Of a stretch of DNA of 64,000 bases, positions 24,697-38,455 are shown piece after piece. Numbering within the stretch: the first letter of the stretch is position 1; each line of letters opens with the position of its first letter. The DNA comes from Malurus cyaneus samueli. Lineage: Eukaryota; Chordata; Aves; Passeriformes; Maluridae. The stretch spans positions 46,996,245-47,060,244 of the forward strand of contig CM019236.1 of assembly GCA_009741485.1 (NCBI GenBank). Direction: 5' to 3'. A program made the position numbers and the translations under genes. Under the pieces are notes generated by a model that saw only the letters and a program-made list of their open reading frames with translations, was not told where the DNA came from and searched no databases.

Positions 24697-24757
24697 GCTC
24701 TGCAGTGACCATTCCAGCCTCACAGCGAGCTCTGCAGTGCCCATTCCAGCCCCACAG
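24697..24757. repeat. Two-copy tandem repeat, 32-bp period
   Basis: The unit 'gctctgcagtg.ccattcc' plus 'agcc.cacag' occurs at 24,697-24,725 and 24,729-24,757 with two substitutions between copies. Confidence 0.85.
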
Positions 24758-27700
24758 TGTGTCCCCTCTGTCCCATCACCCCCCTGCCCTGTGGTGCTGT
24801 GGATGAATCTCATGCAGCCCTCCTGGCACAGCACAGGTGGGAAGGTGTTCGCAGCTTTTGCCTTGGGACCCGTGCTGAGCTTAAACCAAGCAGAAGAACA
24901 TCTCTGTGATCCTGCAGTTAGCAGCCATATCCTGCAGAGCCACATAGTGATTGAATTGACAGGATTAATGTGACTCCAGGGGGTCTCCCTGCAGCTAATC
25001 AGGAGCCGCTGGTCCTAATGAATGAAGCACAGTGGAGAGAGCTGGTACGCTAAAGGCAGTGAATGTCCCCTTTATTGTAGTTACAGCGTGAGTGATTAAA
25101 ACATTACTCTGTGGGATGCAGCTCTCAAGCTAATTCTTGAGAAGAATTAGAAGGAACAGCTCATAAAACGTCAGCCTCAGATGTAATGGAAACCACTGTC
25201 CAGGACACTCATTTTTGATCGAGGGTCACCCTGTAATTGATGCAGGTTTTAGGGACTAAAACTTCAGCTTTTGTCTGTCTCCCATGCAGCTGGTACTGGA
25301 AGCCTGCTCCATGTTTTAGAAACAAGGAGGTTCAACTGAAATGAGATGAATTAATCATTTCCCCTTCATAAACTGATGCTTATAATCCTGGCTGTGATTT
25401 CCTGTTATGTTTTCCCTTCTGCAGAAAACTTTATTCCCTACTGTGATGAAATAAAATGAACCAAACCATTGTCAAAACAATTCAAAGCGCTCTGCTCCTT
25501 TGGGCAGAAGGATCAGCTCTATAGCCTACTTTGCCTGTTAACTCTTCAAACTGCTGAAGAAACAGGTGCAGGAGAAATGATAGTGTGTCTAATACTTTTT
25601 TGTTATATTTAGGAGTTTGTTTTATTGGTAACACAACATGGTGTGCAATACATCTTTCTGTCCTAGCAAATGCCCCACCTCAGAATAAATCAAAATGTCT
25701 GTGGACCTGTAGGGTATGGGCCAATATCCAAATGAGCTATTTTATAAAATATCTCATAAAAGACACACAAAAAATAGCAGCTGTGAAGAATGGGCTCAGA
25801 CTCTCTGTTCATTAGACCAAAGAAGCTTTGGTGAAACTGATGCTAATTGCACTAAAGGTGCAGCACAGCTTTCCTGAAGGCATCAGTTTGGGATTCTCTG
25901 CTCTAATGACACAAAACATTTATGGGTGTGTTTTGGGCAGAGTCCCTCATAACACACCTTGCTGTAGTGCATACAAACCAGCTGGGGTCCTTGGTCAAAG
26001 CTGAAAAAAATAGGAATTTCATGGTTTCTAAGTTTGCAACTGCTCTGTACCCCTGCTGGAAAACCAGTCTCTAAATGGGATGGGAGAAAAATAAATTGGG
26101 ATGATGTTGTAACTTCTGTTCTTCACCAGCTTGACTATAAAGAGTTGACCCTGCAGGAACTGGGGCAATAGTGCTCTGTGAGAATGAAATCCAGCGGTGT
26201 GGGAGCTACTGAATTATACCTGATGTGAAGCAGCCATTATGTATGTAGGTATAACCAGAAAGATTAGTCTATTTTGCATGAAAAGGTTTTTAAATTTTTT
26301 TTTTAAAAAGTTTATTTAATTGTCCCTTCTTCCAGATCTCTCTTAGCAGCCCCCATTCATTTTTTTCCCCAAAATCTTGCAGTCCATCAATTAAGTAGAG
26401 AAATCCACATTTCCATTTCCCTTTTGAAAAAGACTAAATACGATAATGCTCAAGAATATATTTTTAGCAGGGGATAAAATGCTATTATCCATCCTGTCCT
26501 TAACAAAACCTACTTTTCTCCTGTCTTTTATTTCTAGGGGTTCTTTCCCCTATTATCTATATTATGCTAATTAGTTCCTAACTTTTACTTTCTCTCTTTC
26601 CCTGTCTCCTATTTAATTAATGTGGTGGATGTTGTCTTTTGTCTCATGGTTACAATGAACAAAGCTCCTGTGAAAACAATGGTTTTTTTGTAAACCTTTT
26701 TAATTGAAATGGCACAAATTCAAAGATTATCAGGAAGTTCTAGTAATTTTGTCACATGAAAGTTGCTTTGGAGACTCTTCCCCCAAAACACACTTAAAAA
26801 CCCCCAAACTAGAGTTTTGCTTGGACAGCAACCATTGTGCAAAGGAAAATAACAGAAGAGAGACATTAAAGAATAATTAAATATTTCCTAAATTTTGGCA
26901 GTTGCACATAGAATATTGCATTCAAGTGAGGATGTATTCTAATCCACAATAAATGTCCTTCCTCCAAGGTAGAAAATAAGCCTGAGATACAGACTCTGGT
27001 TTTAAAGATGGATCCTAGGTTCCTGTTCATGGTGTGTTTCTGTATGAAGTTTCCCAACTTCTTTTCACTGTGCAAATAAATCCTTCTCCTCAGCACATGT
27101 GGTCTAGATTTTTTTTGCTCTGGCACTCAAAACACTTTCCTAAGTCACCAGCATGAGGAGGTGCTGGGGTGAGCAACCTCTCCAACCCCACTGAAGCTGG
27201 GTTACTCATCCACATGGGTAGCAAACCACAGATTGGGAAGGACAGCAGGGACACAACAACTAGAGCTCAACCAAGAGGAGGTGGGCACTGATCAGTTGCC
27301 CCCCTACTTTACTTTATTGCTATGGCTCCTGTAATTCCTGATCCAGATGATTTCAACTGAAATGAAAGGATCTGTTTCCATGGCTTTTCCTGTTTATATC
27401 GGATGTTTTGTTCTCAAAGGCTGCTTCTGCTTCTCTGGTGTTTTTTGTTCACAGAGACTTCTACCTGTGTGTGTGTTGAATGCTGCATTGTTGAGGACCT
27501 GTGGGGTGTGATGCACGTACAGAGCGTGGCTGTCACTCTACAGATTACATTAACAATTGCTATTTGTTTTCTACGAAGGACAAATCTGAGCAGATTGCAG
27601 TAAGATGTTTAACAACAGCATGTAGTAGATGCTTTCATAAGCAGCTCAAAAATCTCATTTACGCACCTTTTATCTAGTTTATCTGCCCTGAGTGCATGGT

Positions 27701-28394
27701 GCTTGCTGTGGAGCAGAGTGGTACCGAACACAAGAGGTGAAATACTGCAGTACATTTCTCTAAACTTCTAACGCTAAAGCAGAGGGAATCGGCTGTGAAA
27801 GAGGTCCAGGGCAAATCTCCTCAAACTGAGCTATAGGCCATAACAGCAGAGTCTCATCAATGCTAAAGTGGCTGATTTCAGGCAATGAAGTACTGCCTTT
27901 GATAAAAGCAGCAGCAACTGCCCCGGTCTGCTTCATTTGCCCTTTCCAGAATTCAGGCTGGCAAAACCTCCTGGCTCCTGGTGCTGATAAATCCCTAACA
28001 GAATAATAACAGAGGGCAATAATAAATTGAGGCCTTACTTCAGTCATTATCATAGTTACTCACATTCTGAAAAGGTGTAACATCATGAATATCTACAGTG
28101 ATTTTTATCACAGAAAAAGCCATGGAATTTTTAACTGCAGAGACGCTTTGTAGTAAGTCTAAGATCTGCTCCAGACTTGTTTTACTGCAGACACACACAT
28201 ATAACTTCATTTGATTCACTAATAGTCATGCCAATTATAAAGGGAAGGCATTTAATTACAGTGCCTGCAGCTTGTGAGGACTGATTCAAAGCCCTCCAAA
28301 GTCAAAGGATGCTTTAAAGCCAAAGAAAGAATTCTGAAAGACAGCAAGGAGCCCAAAATGAGCTGTAACTACAGAATCAAGGATGGAACAGACT

Positions 28395-28612
28395 ACAGAA
28401 TCTTAGAATCAAAGTTGGAAGAGACCTCTAAAATCATCCAGTCCAACCTTTTGCCCAGCACTGCCACTGTAACCCCTGAAACCACAAAACCGCATCACCT
28501 GGGGACAGATCCAGATATCTCTTAAACACCACCAGGCATGGGGACCCCACCACCTTCCTGGAAAGCCTATTCCAATGTCAGTGCATTTTCCAAAACAGGA
28601 AAATTTTTCTGT
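28395..28612 (-). mobile_element. CR1 LINE 3' fragment
   Basis: On the plus strand this reads as the reverse complement of a CR1 3' end. It starts with the tail 'acagaatcttagaatc' and continues 'aaagttggaagagacctcta' and 'aatcatccagtccaacc'. It then passes through 'accccaccaccttcctgga', 'agcctattccaatg' and the decayed end 'ggaaaatttttctg'. It is 5'-truncated, about 220 bases, and non-coding. Confidence 0.9.
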
Positions 28613-31555
28613 AAAACAGTGCTTAGGGTTTGGAACCTTATTTCTAATAATTCCTGTTTAATGAGCTTCTTCATCCTGGACATAATTTTTACTACTACAA
28701 TACTTGTTCCTTGATCTGATACAGCAGTACTTTTAATTTATTCAAAAGTGAGAGTGCTCACAAATATTCTGCACTGGGTATTGATGGATTTCTTGTGCTT
28801 CTGAATTAAAACATGTTGCTTTTAGCAACGGGAAATTTAATTCCATGTATATATTCTAATTGAGTTTTGCTTACTCAGCAATGGAGCACAATGCTTATTT
28901 GCCTTCTGTTCTGTTGTAAATTCTGTCTATGTTTTATGTTTTCTCCAGGTTATCATGTTTCAATGCAATATGATCATATAGCAGATCAAAATGTGTTGTG
29001 AAACTCTTGTGCTTAACTCTTTTGTAAAGGTGGCGAGGATGTAGGATAACGTTTATCAGTGAAACCCCAGTAAAATCAGTGGGGGAAGAGTATGTTATAC
29101 TTCTGCTGTCTTTCATACCTAAAGCCATAGCAATTGTACCATGTTTGAATCCTGTAACTTAAATCATGACAGAGATACTGTGAATTATCACCTATTTGTA
29201 AGGATTGCAGTTAGATAATTTTTAATAGAAAAGCAAAGTAAAATTTAATTTATATTTGACTGTAACACTATCTTTTAGACAGTCTGTTTCGTTGTCACTT
29301 GGGTATTTTGCATGTGATTGTTACGTGGCCCAATTCCTTGCAGTGTCAAGGTATGTACTCAATGTGACTGAGGTAATAGAGCCATCAACTTTTACATGAA
29401 ATCGTGAATTTACAGTATTTTTTTTTCAATACTGCCAAGGCTGAGACAAAGCTCAGTGAGTTTCAGTGAGTCTGGTATCAATGGTGCTGGTTTTTTTTCA
29501 GAGATGTGCGTGTTCTTGTAGCTGTTTTTTGGGGCGAGAGCATGAAGAAGTTGTGCTCTGCTTGATTTCATCAGAACAGGGTTTGATTGAGGACTGGACC
29601 TCACGCTGTTTTGAGAGGTGTCACTGCAGCTGAGGCAATCTGGCTGTGCAGGGATCAGAGTTGTGAAATTAGATTCTACCTATTGATTGAGATTGTTCTG
29701 AATGCCACCAACATCATTAAGATAAATGACTTCTCTAACACTGTGAAGAAAAGGGACTGGCATTGCTCTGAAATATTTAATAACTATTGATGTTTCCAAT
29801 CTTCATATCATTGACTTACAGCATGGATTGTAAAGAAAGAAGAAACATTTAAAAAGAGTCTGCCCTCAAAGTAGTGAATAGCAACTGAGAACTAAAGAAA
29901 CTTTAGACTATAACTTCCTACCTGTTCTTTGCCCAAGAAATTTGAAATTATAAAAAGATGGGGTAATATTGCTGTACAATTTGACTGTGACATTGAAGTG
30001 CTCCTTTTCATTCAGAAGTTGAATGAAATTATAAGGATTAATGTAACTTCAGATGTAGTTAACCTGATGCTGTTTTTAAAACATTCTCAGGATACCTTCT
30101 CTGGGATCCATTAGTTTCTGGACTGAAATTAACTGATGTTTGGGCTTGTAATAAAAATAAGAATTTTTTAATCTCAGCTTTATGTCAAGATGCTCTTTAA
30201 GGATTACACTGTGTCCTGGTACATGAGCTGTAAGAGCACAAGTAGGAATGATCTAAGAGAGAAATGGAGTGGTATACCCAACAAAATGGGGTAATTACAA
30301 TCCAGTGAAATAAGCTCCCTGTAAAATCAGAACTGCATTCAGTCAGGTAAAGTAAGCAGTGACATCTTCATAAAAAGCACTGGCATCCGGTATGAACTGA
30401 CGTTAAAAAGCTGAGTGTCTGTACCCTCTTTCCTGAGCCACATTGTTGCAGTGAAGCTGCAATGCAGAAGCCTGTCCTTGGTGTGCCATTCATGTGCTTT
30501 CATCTGTCTCTGTGCAAGATGAGTCCCATTACAATGCTTTTCCTGCCAGGCCATTCTTGAAATGTTGGATGAGCATCCTGGAGCAGAGTGTGAGGAAAAG
30601 ACGTGCTGTTCACACTTGCCTCTCCACAGATCTAGGTTTGCAGTAATCAAAGGGAACTTTTAAAACCTAGTTTCTCATTTAGTCTGTTCACACAAGAAAT
30701 GACAGACAGCTAAGAGGAAAAACAGAGAAGTGTGAGCAAACATGTGCGTGCAGACCAGTCAGGAGCAGCGTGATGTATGGCTGCTGTGCGGGGAGCAGAA
30801 CCTCTGGAGAGGACATCTGGAGGTCTGAAATGGGAGGAGAAGGAGACCATCACGAATGATCATTATTGACCCCAAAGTCAGAAGCAGGAGCTATGAAAGT
30901 GATGATTTTAGCTGGGACTTACCCCGCTCATGTCACAACACGCTTGTACCAGCTCTGCTTGTCACCACAGCTGGTCGCAAAGCGAGGGCTCTGGAGACAG
31001 CAAGCATGAGAAAGAGAAAGGTATTTCTTCTTGAGAGCCTAATTTGAGGACTCATGAAACGTGTTTTTCACAACACTAGAAAAGAAAAACTTTTGTGCTA
31101 AAATTAGCTAAGCAAAAATGGAAGATCTATAATGGTTTATATGGGTAGTAAGAAATAAAGTATGACAACCTGGTATCACTATGCCATGCATAGCTAGCAC
31201 AAACTTATTATAGTCAGGGAGATAGGGAGCTCTTTGTCTGCTTCTCTGCTCCACACCATGATCTGTCATACTGCACATCTGGTCACCAGGTCCTGAGAGA
31301 AGAGGTTCCTAGTTCATCAGCTCAGTGGCACTTCCCTTGAAAATTTCCAGACTTGACTCATGGTGCAATTTTCTGGCAAAGTATTATTTGCTAATGCATT
31401 GAACTCTAGAAGAGAAAAAGCAGTTTTTTCCTACAAGCAGCTCACTGCCTGTGGGCCCTTTTTGGGAAACAGCCTTGATGAAAGGTATGAAAACCTGGCC
31501 CTGTCCCCTCTGTCATCGGTGCAGAAAGACAATTTCTTTCAGAGACCAGTGACAA
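28613..31555. other. Single-copy non-coding DNA left of the repeat structure
   Basis: No gene or repeat family was recognised. Open frames reach 103 codons without recognisable content. The first base of the large inverted structure is about 31,556. Confidence 0.6.
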
Positions 31556-32780
31556 ATGTGCTGGTTGTGACATTCTGGGTTAGATCTCGTTCACAGCTCT
31601 CCTCTATCTCTCCCAAACCTGAAGAAGTGCAGTGATAACGCAGCTCATTTCTTCCTCACTGGTCCAAGGCTCAAAGGTTAAACTGGTCTAAATGCATAAC
31701 CAGTCCCAAGAACTAAAGGCAGCTTCACACAATGGGGGTGAATGTCTATGGATGTGAGTTGTTTGCCCAGAGAAGGCACTTACAGGTTTCAGCCTATGGA
31801 CTTCCCTTAAGATAGACTGGAATGGGAATTTCCATGAGTAGAAACAGCTGGATCAAACTGTCTGTAAGTAATTAACACACAGGAGAGACAGTTGTGCTTG
31901 CATTTTATCAAGCCTCTTGGTAAGATTATGTACTCCAGATAATTAATCATTACATTTCCCTATACACATAATTACCTCCACTTTCTTGCTCTCCCACCTC
32001 CACACATATAAACAATTCATATGCATGTATTTACAAAGTAATTACAGAGTGCATATGCTGTGATTAAAGGCAATATAAACTGTGTTACCCTAATTATAAG
32101 AGAAAACACAAAAATACCCCAAACAAATGAAAACACAAGCAGGAAACTACACTACTTCTTTAACTGGATCCAAACCCTTTCTCTTTAGACTATTAAAAAG
32201 AAAACCAGAAACTTAAATATTCTGTGCTATGAGCCTGGCACAAAACCTGAGAGTGTCAGCCAGCTCATCAGGTCTCTTGGTTGTAAATTATTTAATATAT
32301 GGGACATAAATCAAAAAGCAATGTTATTTGAGACAAGATGAAAGAAATGCTGCATCTCAAAGTTGGAGCAGCATTTGAGTTTGGTTCACTTCCAGCAGAT
32401 AAGAGAAGCTCTTTCAGGTACAACTTTGGTGGAAAACACCTGCATCCCACATGAAGTGAATAAGGCATGTTTGCCTTCTGAAAACCTGTGCTGACTTTGT
32501 TTACATGAGGTGATCTAATGTGGCTTTTACACGAGAAGCAGAACTACTCTGTCCTCCTGAAATCTCTCATTCCCCCATGATGTTTTGACTTACGACCTGT
32601 GTGCTTTCTATGGCAGACTGCTCTGATGCTTTCCTTCAGAGATTTTGGGCTCAAAGTGCTCCGCATGGCTGGCAAATGAAGCAATTCTGTGGCACAGGGA
32701 GAGCAGGATCAAATGGAGTAATTCTGCATCTTCTTGGACAATACTCTTGGGCACCCTGTGTGATTCTTGAAGACAGTTCT

Positions 32781-32850
32781 CTGCAGGGTCAGGAGTTAGA
32801 CTTGATGATCCTTGTGTGTCCCTTCTAACTAGTTTATGCTGTAATTCTTT
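32781..32850 (+). mobile_element. CR1 LINE 3' tail fragment
   Basis: A short CR1 end: 'aggagttagacttgatgatc' then 'cttgtgtgtcccttctaact', with the tail 'tatgctgtaattctttt'. Only the 3' UTR is recognisable; the body upstream is too decayed to delimit. Its mirror in the inverted arm is at about 52,479-52,545. Confidence 0.75.
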
Positions 32851-35800
32851 TGTCTGGGCTTAATAAGGCAGTAAGAGTAGTCAACAACAAAGAAGGAAGG
32901 TGACATTGAAAGGACATATTGCTTAGGTTTATTTCATCTGTCACCAAATGGTTTATAAAGTTACCACTCACTTTTGCCTCTAAATGTCAGTGGTGAGACC
33001 ACATTTGCAGCTTTTGGCTGACAAACACTGCTACGAGTGACTCATCCTTAGATGAGTGGGGATAGAATGAGCTTTTGTTGTAGCTTTTAAGTATCAGTGG
33101 GGCAAAAAAAAAAAGTCGAGTAGGTGTGGGAGGTGTTAGAGGAGGGTCAAAAGCACAAAATCCTAGGACCATTGTGAAAAAAGTATGCCCATAGCAGAGG
33201 ATTGGCAGGGACGACAGGGAGGATACCAGACAGAGAAAGGGCAGGAATTAAGATAAGCAGGGACTGTCTGGTGGCACAGGATTAGGGATAGCTTTGAGCT
33301 ATTGTGATGTGCTTATTGCTAGAGACAACATGAAAACTCCGAGTCCCAGCAGCCCTGTTGTGTCAAACAGCAGGGAGCTAACACCCCAACACCTCAGTGT
33401 CTCATAGCAGCTGGCTGATGTTGATGGCAGAGCCTGCTACAGATTCCATCTTGCGTTCTGTCAAAGTGAGTATGGGAAATAACTCTCCCAACCTTTGCAC
33501 TGCTGGGGTCTCTGTAGAAACCCAGTGCATGACCATGAGATTAAATCACACATTTCTTACCGGAATAGTTTGCCCATAGTGGCAGGAATTTAGGGCTAAT
33601 CATCCGGCCTTATTCAGGCATGTACTTTGTCTCTGCAGCCTTCAAAGTTAGTTAAAAGTAGGTATTACAGCACCATTACCTGTCTAAGAAGAAAAAAACT
33701 TACTTGTTCTCTGGTTGCCTGAAATTCAGATCCTGACTCAACTTTCCTGCAGACCATGCAGCTTTGGGTCACCACGGTGCCAACCCTAGCCCTTCAGTGT
33801 CTGGCCAGTGTCTCATTAATTAATACACAAGCTGTGAAACAGGACTGGAGCCAGGTGGCTTGAAATCCTGCAGCCTTTGAGGGGAAATTCTGCATTGTGC
33901 AAGGCTGCATATGTGGATGATCCCAGCAGAAGATAAAGTAAAGGTGTCTGTCTCCAGCTGAAACAATGCCTGGGATAAAACTGTTCTCTTTGAGCCAGAG
34001 AGGTGATTTGTGCCGGTACTGAGTGCCATTACCTAAAGCGCAATTTAGCCAGGAGACAAACCTCCACTCACAAAGAGCACTTGATGATCTTTAATTATCA
34101 CAGCAGGTCTGGACCTCAGCTCTCAATCTCATCAGGTAAGTGTCTGCCCTTTGATACCAGGCTGAGTCACTGGCTGAATAAAGAGGTTGGAGGAAGGGGA
34201 AGGTATGCACTGTGTCAAAAGACAGAACCTCTTCTTACAATGATCCTTGGTCTGCAGGGAGATTGGGACCACGCACAATTAGAAGTCTGTATCACTTGAA
34301 AGCAAACTCACGGGTCAGGTACGGTCACTTGTAGCATTTCTAATGCTTTCAAAGTGTTCCATGATTGCTTATTTGTTCACCAAGAAAATACACATTGGAC
34401 ACTTCACATGTTGTTCAGTACATTTTATTGCCAAGTCCTGTGTTACAACACAGATTTTTATTATAAAAGTGTTATAAAGCTCTTTTGTTCCTCAGTGCTT
34501 AGGAGCAGTTGCCTGTGCTCACATACCAATACCTCCTTTAAGAAGTTCATAGTGAGTAAATTAAAAAGCAAGCAAGGTCACCTTCAGGCTTGGTACAGTA
34601 TCTGGAGTGAACACTGCAGAATTTGTGTTGCCGGGTCTTTGCTGAGGTGGTGTCATCTCTTGCCAAATGGGTCACAGTGTGACAAAGGCCCAGGATCTCA
34701 GATTGAATGCAGCCTGAGCCTTGCCAGGCCAGCAGAGCAGGTTCAAGGTTAACAGCCTTGGTATGCAGAGGGAGCAAGAGCCTCAGGTGTCAGCCTGGCC
34801 AAATAGAAAACTTGTGCTCACAGCAATCCTCGTAGTCTAAATTACACAGGCATTCCGCAAAGCTGAATATACTAACTGGGAATTATGTCAGCTGCAGACA
34901 AAGCAATTAGGCTAATTTTCTCAGTGCATATGGCATGTCAGCAGCTGGCAAACTGTTTGCAGGAGGGCTCCTAAAAGTGTTACCATTAGCCAAATTATTG
35001 TCATGGATAATCAGAGACCAGTTTGCTCACATTGCCAATGTAATGCACTGTTTAGTTACGCTTTGAGATAGGGAATTTAATTGCAGTAAGAAACCTTTTC
35101 CATTTTACAGGGATACATTGATAAAATAATTTACCTATGATTGGTCAAGGACTTCCTTGCCAGTGTTAAATCTGATATCTGGAAGTAATAACGAGAATTT
35201 ATTTCACAATTGTCTAATCCCCTAATTTCTTCTGCAAAATACAATTTGCTCACTGTTTTATGACCTAAACTGCATGACTAATGCTCTAAATTAAAACACT
35301 GCCCTGCTATTCTACTAGCCAAAAATTCCATGACAGTTACATGTCTGATGCCAGAGGACTAAACCTAAAAATACCCCTTTCTTTCTCTTTCCTCTGAGAT
35401 CTTCAGACTGCAGGGATGGGATCCCATATGACAAAAGGCAAGGGCTCAGCCTGGTTAAATCAAAATAGAGAGTAAGGCAAATGTGGGCGGGAGGCATTGG
35501 TGCATGTGTTGTGTGTGTTATGCTGTTATGTTTGAAAGGCATTGATGTGGAAAAAAGGAAGTTTGTGTGTTACTTAGAGCACAGTCTCGGTCAGGTACTC
35601 AATGGGATTGGGATTGGGGAGCAGCGTGGGAGAGTTCTGAGCAGCACCTGAGGGTTCTGAGTCACAGGAGCAAGGAGTGAAGGTTCCAGAGGGTTCCACC
35701 TCGCTTCAAGGATCCTTCCAGAAATGCTTTTTGGGTCTGTCTTCACATCAGACCTTCCTTGTTTGGCTTTCAAATGTAATGTCCAGTGCTGCAGCTGTGG

Positions 35801-38394
35801 CACAGTCTGAGCAACAAACAGTTCTCACCTGTGCTGTGCCTTTACTGATGCTGGAAATTGCAAACCTGTGAGCTCCTCTGTGTCTGTTTGATAGCATGAC
35901 ACTCTGTACATTTTGGGTGATCACTTGCTAGTCAGCTTGCCACCTCCTGGGCAGCGTTGTGTGACATCCTCACATGTGGGTTCTCGTTAAATGATGGGGT
36001 GATAAACAAAGAGGCATCTTGCAAGCCCCAGCCACATAAATTAGTTTTAAAGCCAAGTGGGGAAAGATCACAAAACACAAGCTCAGAAAACTTAAGACAG
36101 CAGTTTGTGCCTATAAGGGCAAGATAACATTGATAGAATAGGATTTGTGCGTTGTTTTAAAGGACTTGTCCAGGATTTTACACACCAGGCCAAACTCAGC
36201 TGTGTTGTGACATTGATCTCAGTGCCGCTCTTACACAACAATAGCAGCTCCTTGAAATGGATTTGGGGAGGAAAATACAACTAGTACCAAATGTTCAGCA
36301 AGTATACATTCATCTGCAACACTGTGTTTTAAATGGTCTGTTTTTCTCTCTGGCCCCTAGTTTTCTTGTGACTATTTTGATCTTCCAAGGACTTTGCAGG
36401 TATTGATTAATTTCAGAGTGGACAAGTAGATGCAGTGAGTAAGTATCACCTCTGCTGCAGAGGCTGAGAAATTGAAACAAAGGACTGTGGCTGCACAAGA
36501 ACCTGAACTGGCCATGATGAGATCCTGGCTATCCATCCAGGCCTCAGACCTCTTGATCATATCTCTGTCAAATAAAGTATTGCCTTATATTCTGCTCCTT
36601 GCTCCCCTAGCAAGTATTTCTTTTGAATTAATTGTTGATCCTGTAGGACATGAATTCAATATCAATTTATTTTCAGTGGAAGATACCCCATCTGGAGTCA
36701 GCTCAGAGTAACTAAAGTTATCTGACCCCAATTGCATTGTTCCTTCTCCATTTACAAGGAGAAGGGATGTGGGAAAGCACATACACAACCAAACAGAAAC
36801 TGATGAGGTTTATTTGGATTGCCTTTTAAAATCATCTGCCAGCACTTTCTTTACTTTCTTTTTGTCGTATAAAATAAAACTGTCTGTACAAAGCTGTGAA
36901 ATATGCACAGAATGGTTGCTCTCTGCTGAACTGTGCAGTCAGTTCTGTTGGGACAGATAACGAGAAACACTATGAAGCTCATCTGTGATCTGGTAAAGAA
37001 CCACAAAAATTTAGCAGACAGCTGTCTCTTGCTGAGAAACAGTTTTGCAGTGATCTTAACTGAGTCAAATTCTTAAATGTGGATGAAGACAGGGGGAAGT
37101 GAAAAAACTATGAAAAGGAGTAGAAAAAAGAGTGTTTGGACTTGACATTTTCAGAAGAGCTGCTGTTTCAAAACATATGTGGATTTTATTTAAAAGAGGA
37201 AAACACCATAAAAATGGCTAATCTGCGGCATTTTTGTTTCCTGGAAAACTCTGCTGCCTGTGTGTTAGCCTTTCTGCAGTGGGGCAGACATGAGGACATC
37301 TCACTTTGGAAGTTTTGATGTTACAGAATGAAGATGCCAAGGAGGATCTTCCAAGATGAACTTTTAGGTGGTAACTCATCTGTACATTTTGCCAGATAAC
37401 CAAAGTTACAATTCCTGTTCCTGAGAAAGGCAGTTCTGGTGTAGGTGGTGTTAAAAAGTGATATTCCTTAAACTGAGGCATCCTACAGATGTTTATATTT
37501 CATCCTTCACCTAAATTAATGCCCAGAGGCAGCTAGAGCAAATCTTTCCTTTTGAATTCCCTTTTCAAGGCTCAGATAAGTGGCTTGCATTTGATGAGAC
37601 TGAGTGATCTTTTGCAGGCAGCATACTACATTGAGCACTTCATGTGCTTTTTGAGCATCCATGCTAATTATGGTACTGCAGAATTACCTAAAACTAATTT
37701 TAAGGAAGCACTTATATTTTAAAATAATTGGGGTAAGTCCTGAGTGGTCTGATAAAGGTGGAGAAATCTCTTGAAAAGTGAGATTTGGTGATTAAAACCA
37801 CTTTTCTATAATCCATGAAAAACTTTGAAGTCAGAATTAGTAAAAAGCTAAATTTAAGCTACAAGTAATCCTATAAATCTTTTCAGGCCTTATAACTCAC
37901 AGTAGTCTGTGAGGTTTTGGCCATATTTACAGAAACTGAGCTTGTTGGCAGGATATTATACAACTAAAAGTATCTAAAGTTGTCACTCTAATACTTTCAT
38001 TCAGATATGGTGATGAGATCTGTGGATTTAACAATTATATTCCCAGCAATCACAATTATAAAAGTTATGCTTGGAGATAATAATGTGAGGCAGATATAAT
38101 TCCCTGTTGCTACCTGAATTTCAACTGGCTCTGTATAATTAAAGTTGAAAAATATTAATTAAATGCTTTTCCCTAACATTAATTTCTCTGAATACATTTT
38201 TTGTCCCCATTTTTCTTATCTTTTTAGGAAATATCAAATGCAATATATTAACACATGCAGAAATAAGAGTTTTAGTAAAGGTGTTAGGGATGGAGAGTAT
38301 AATTGAATGTAATACCAGAGGGGGAAAAAGAGGAAAACCAGGTTTTTCCTCTAATAAAATTTTTAGCATCTCATTCTTTTTCAGAGATGATGGG

Positions 38395-38455
38395 TATTTG
38401 ATTTGTCCAGGGTCTCACAAAAAGCTAGTGTCAGAGTTAACTTGCTCTAACCATT
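38395..38455 (-). mobile_element. MIR-like SINE fragment (minus)
   Basis: The plus-strand text 'tttgtccagggtctcac' followed by 'agctagtgtcagagttaac' resembles the reverse complement of the MIR core ('cccaaggtcacacagctag' and 'gtgtcagagc'). It is short and diverged. The same piece recurs at about 54,108-54,168 and, inverted, near 46,290-46,350. Confidence 0.4.

Larger units (their letters stand above)
19091..28394. other. Single-copy non-coding DNA with simple repeats
   Basis: About 9 kb with no gene recognised. It holds a CA microsatellite, a pyrimidine-rich tract and a T19 run, listed separately. The 24,420-24,970 part is GC-richer and open in several overlapping frames on both strands (up to 127 codons), with no recognisable product. 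Parts near 21,050-21,300 and 24,950-25,260 have the AT-rich, low-repeat look of conserved non-coding elements. That is an impression only. Confidence 0.6.
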
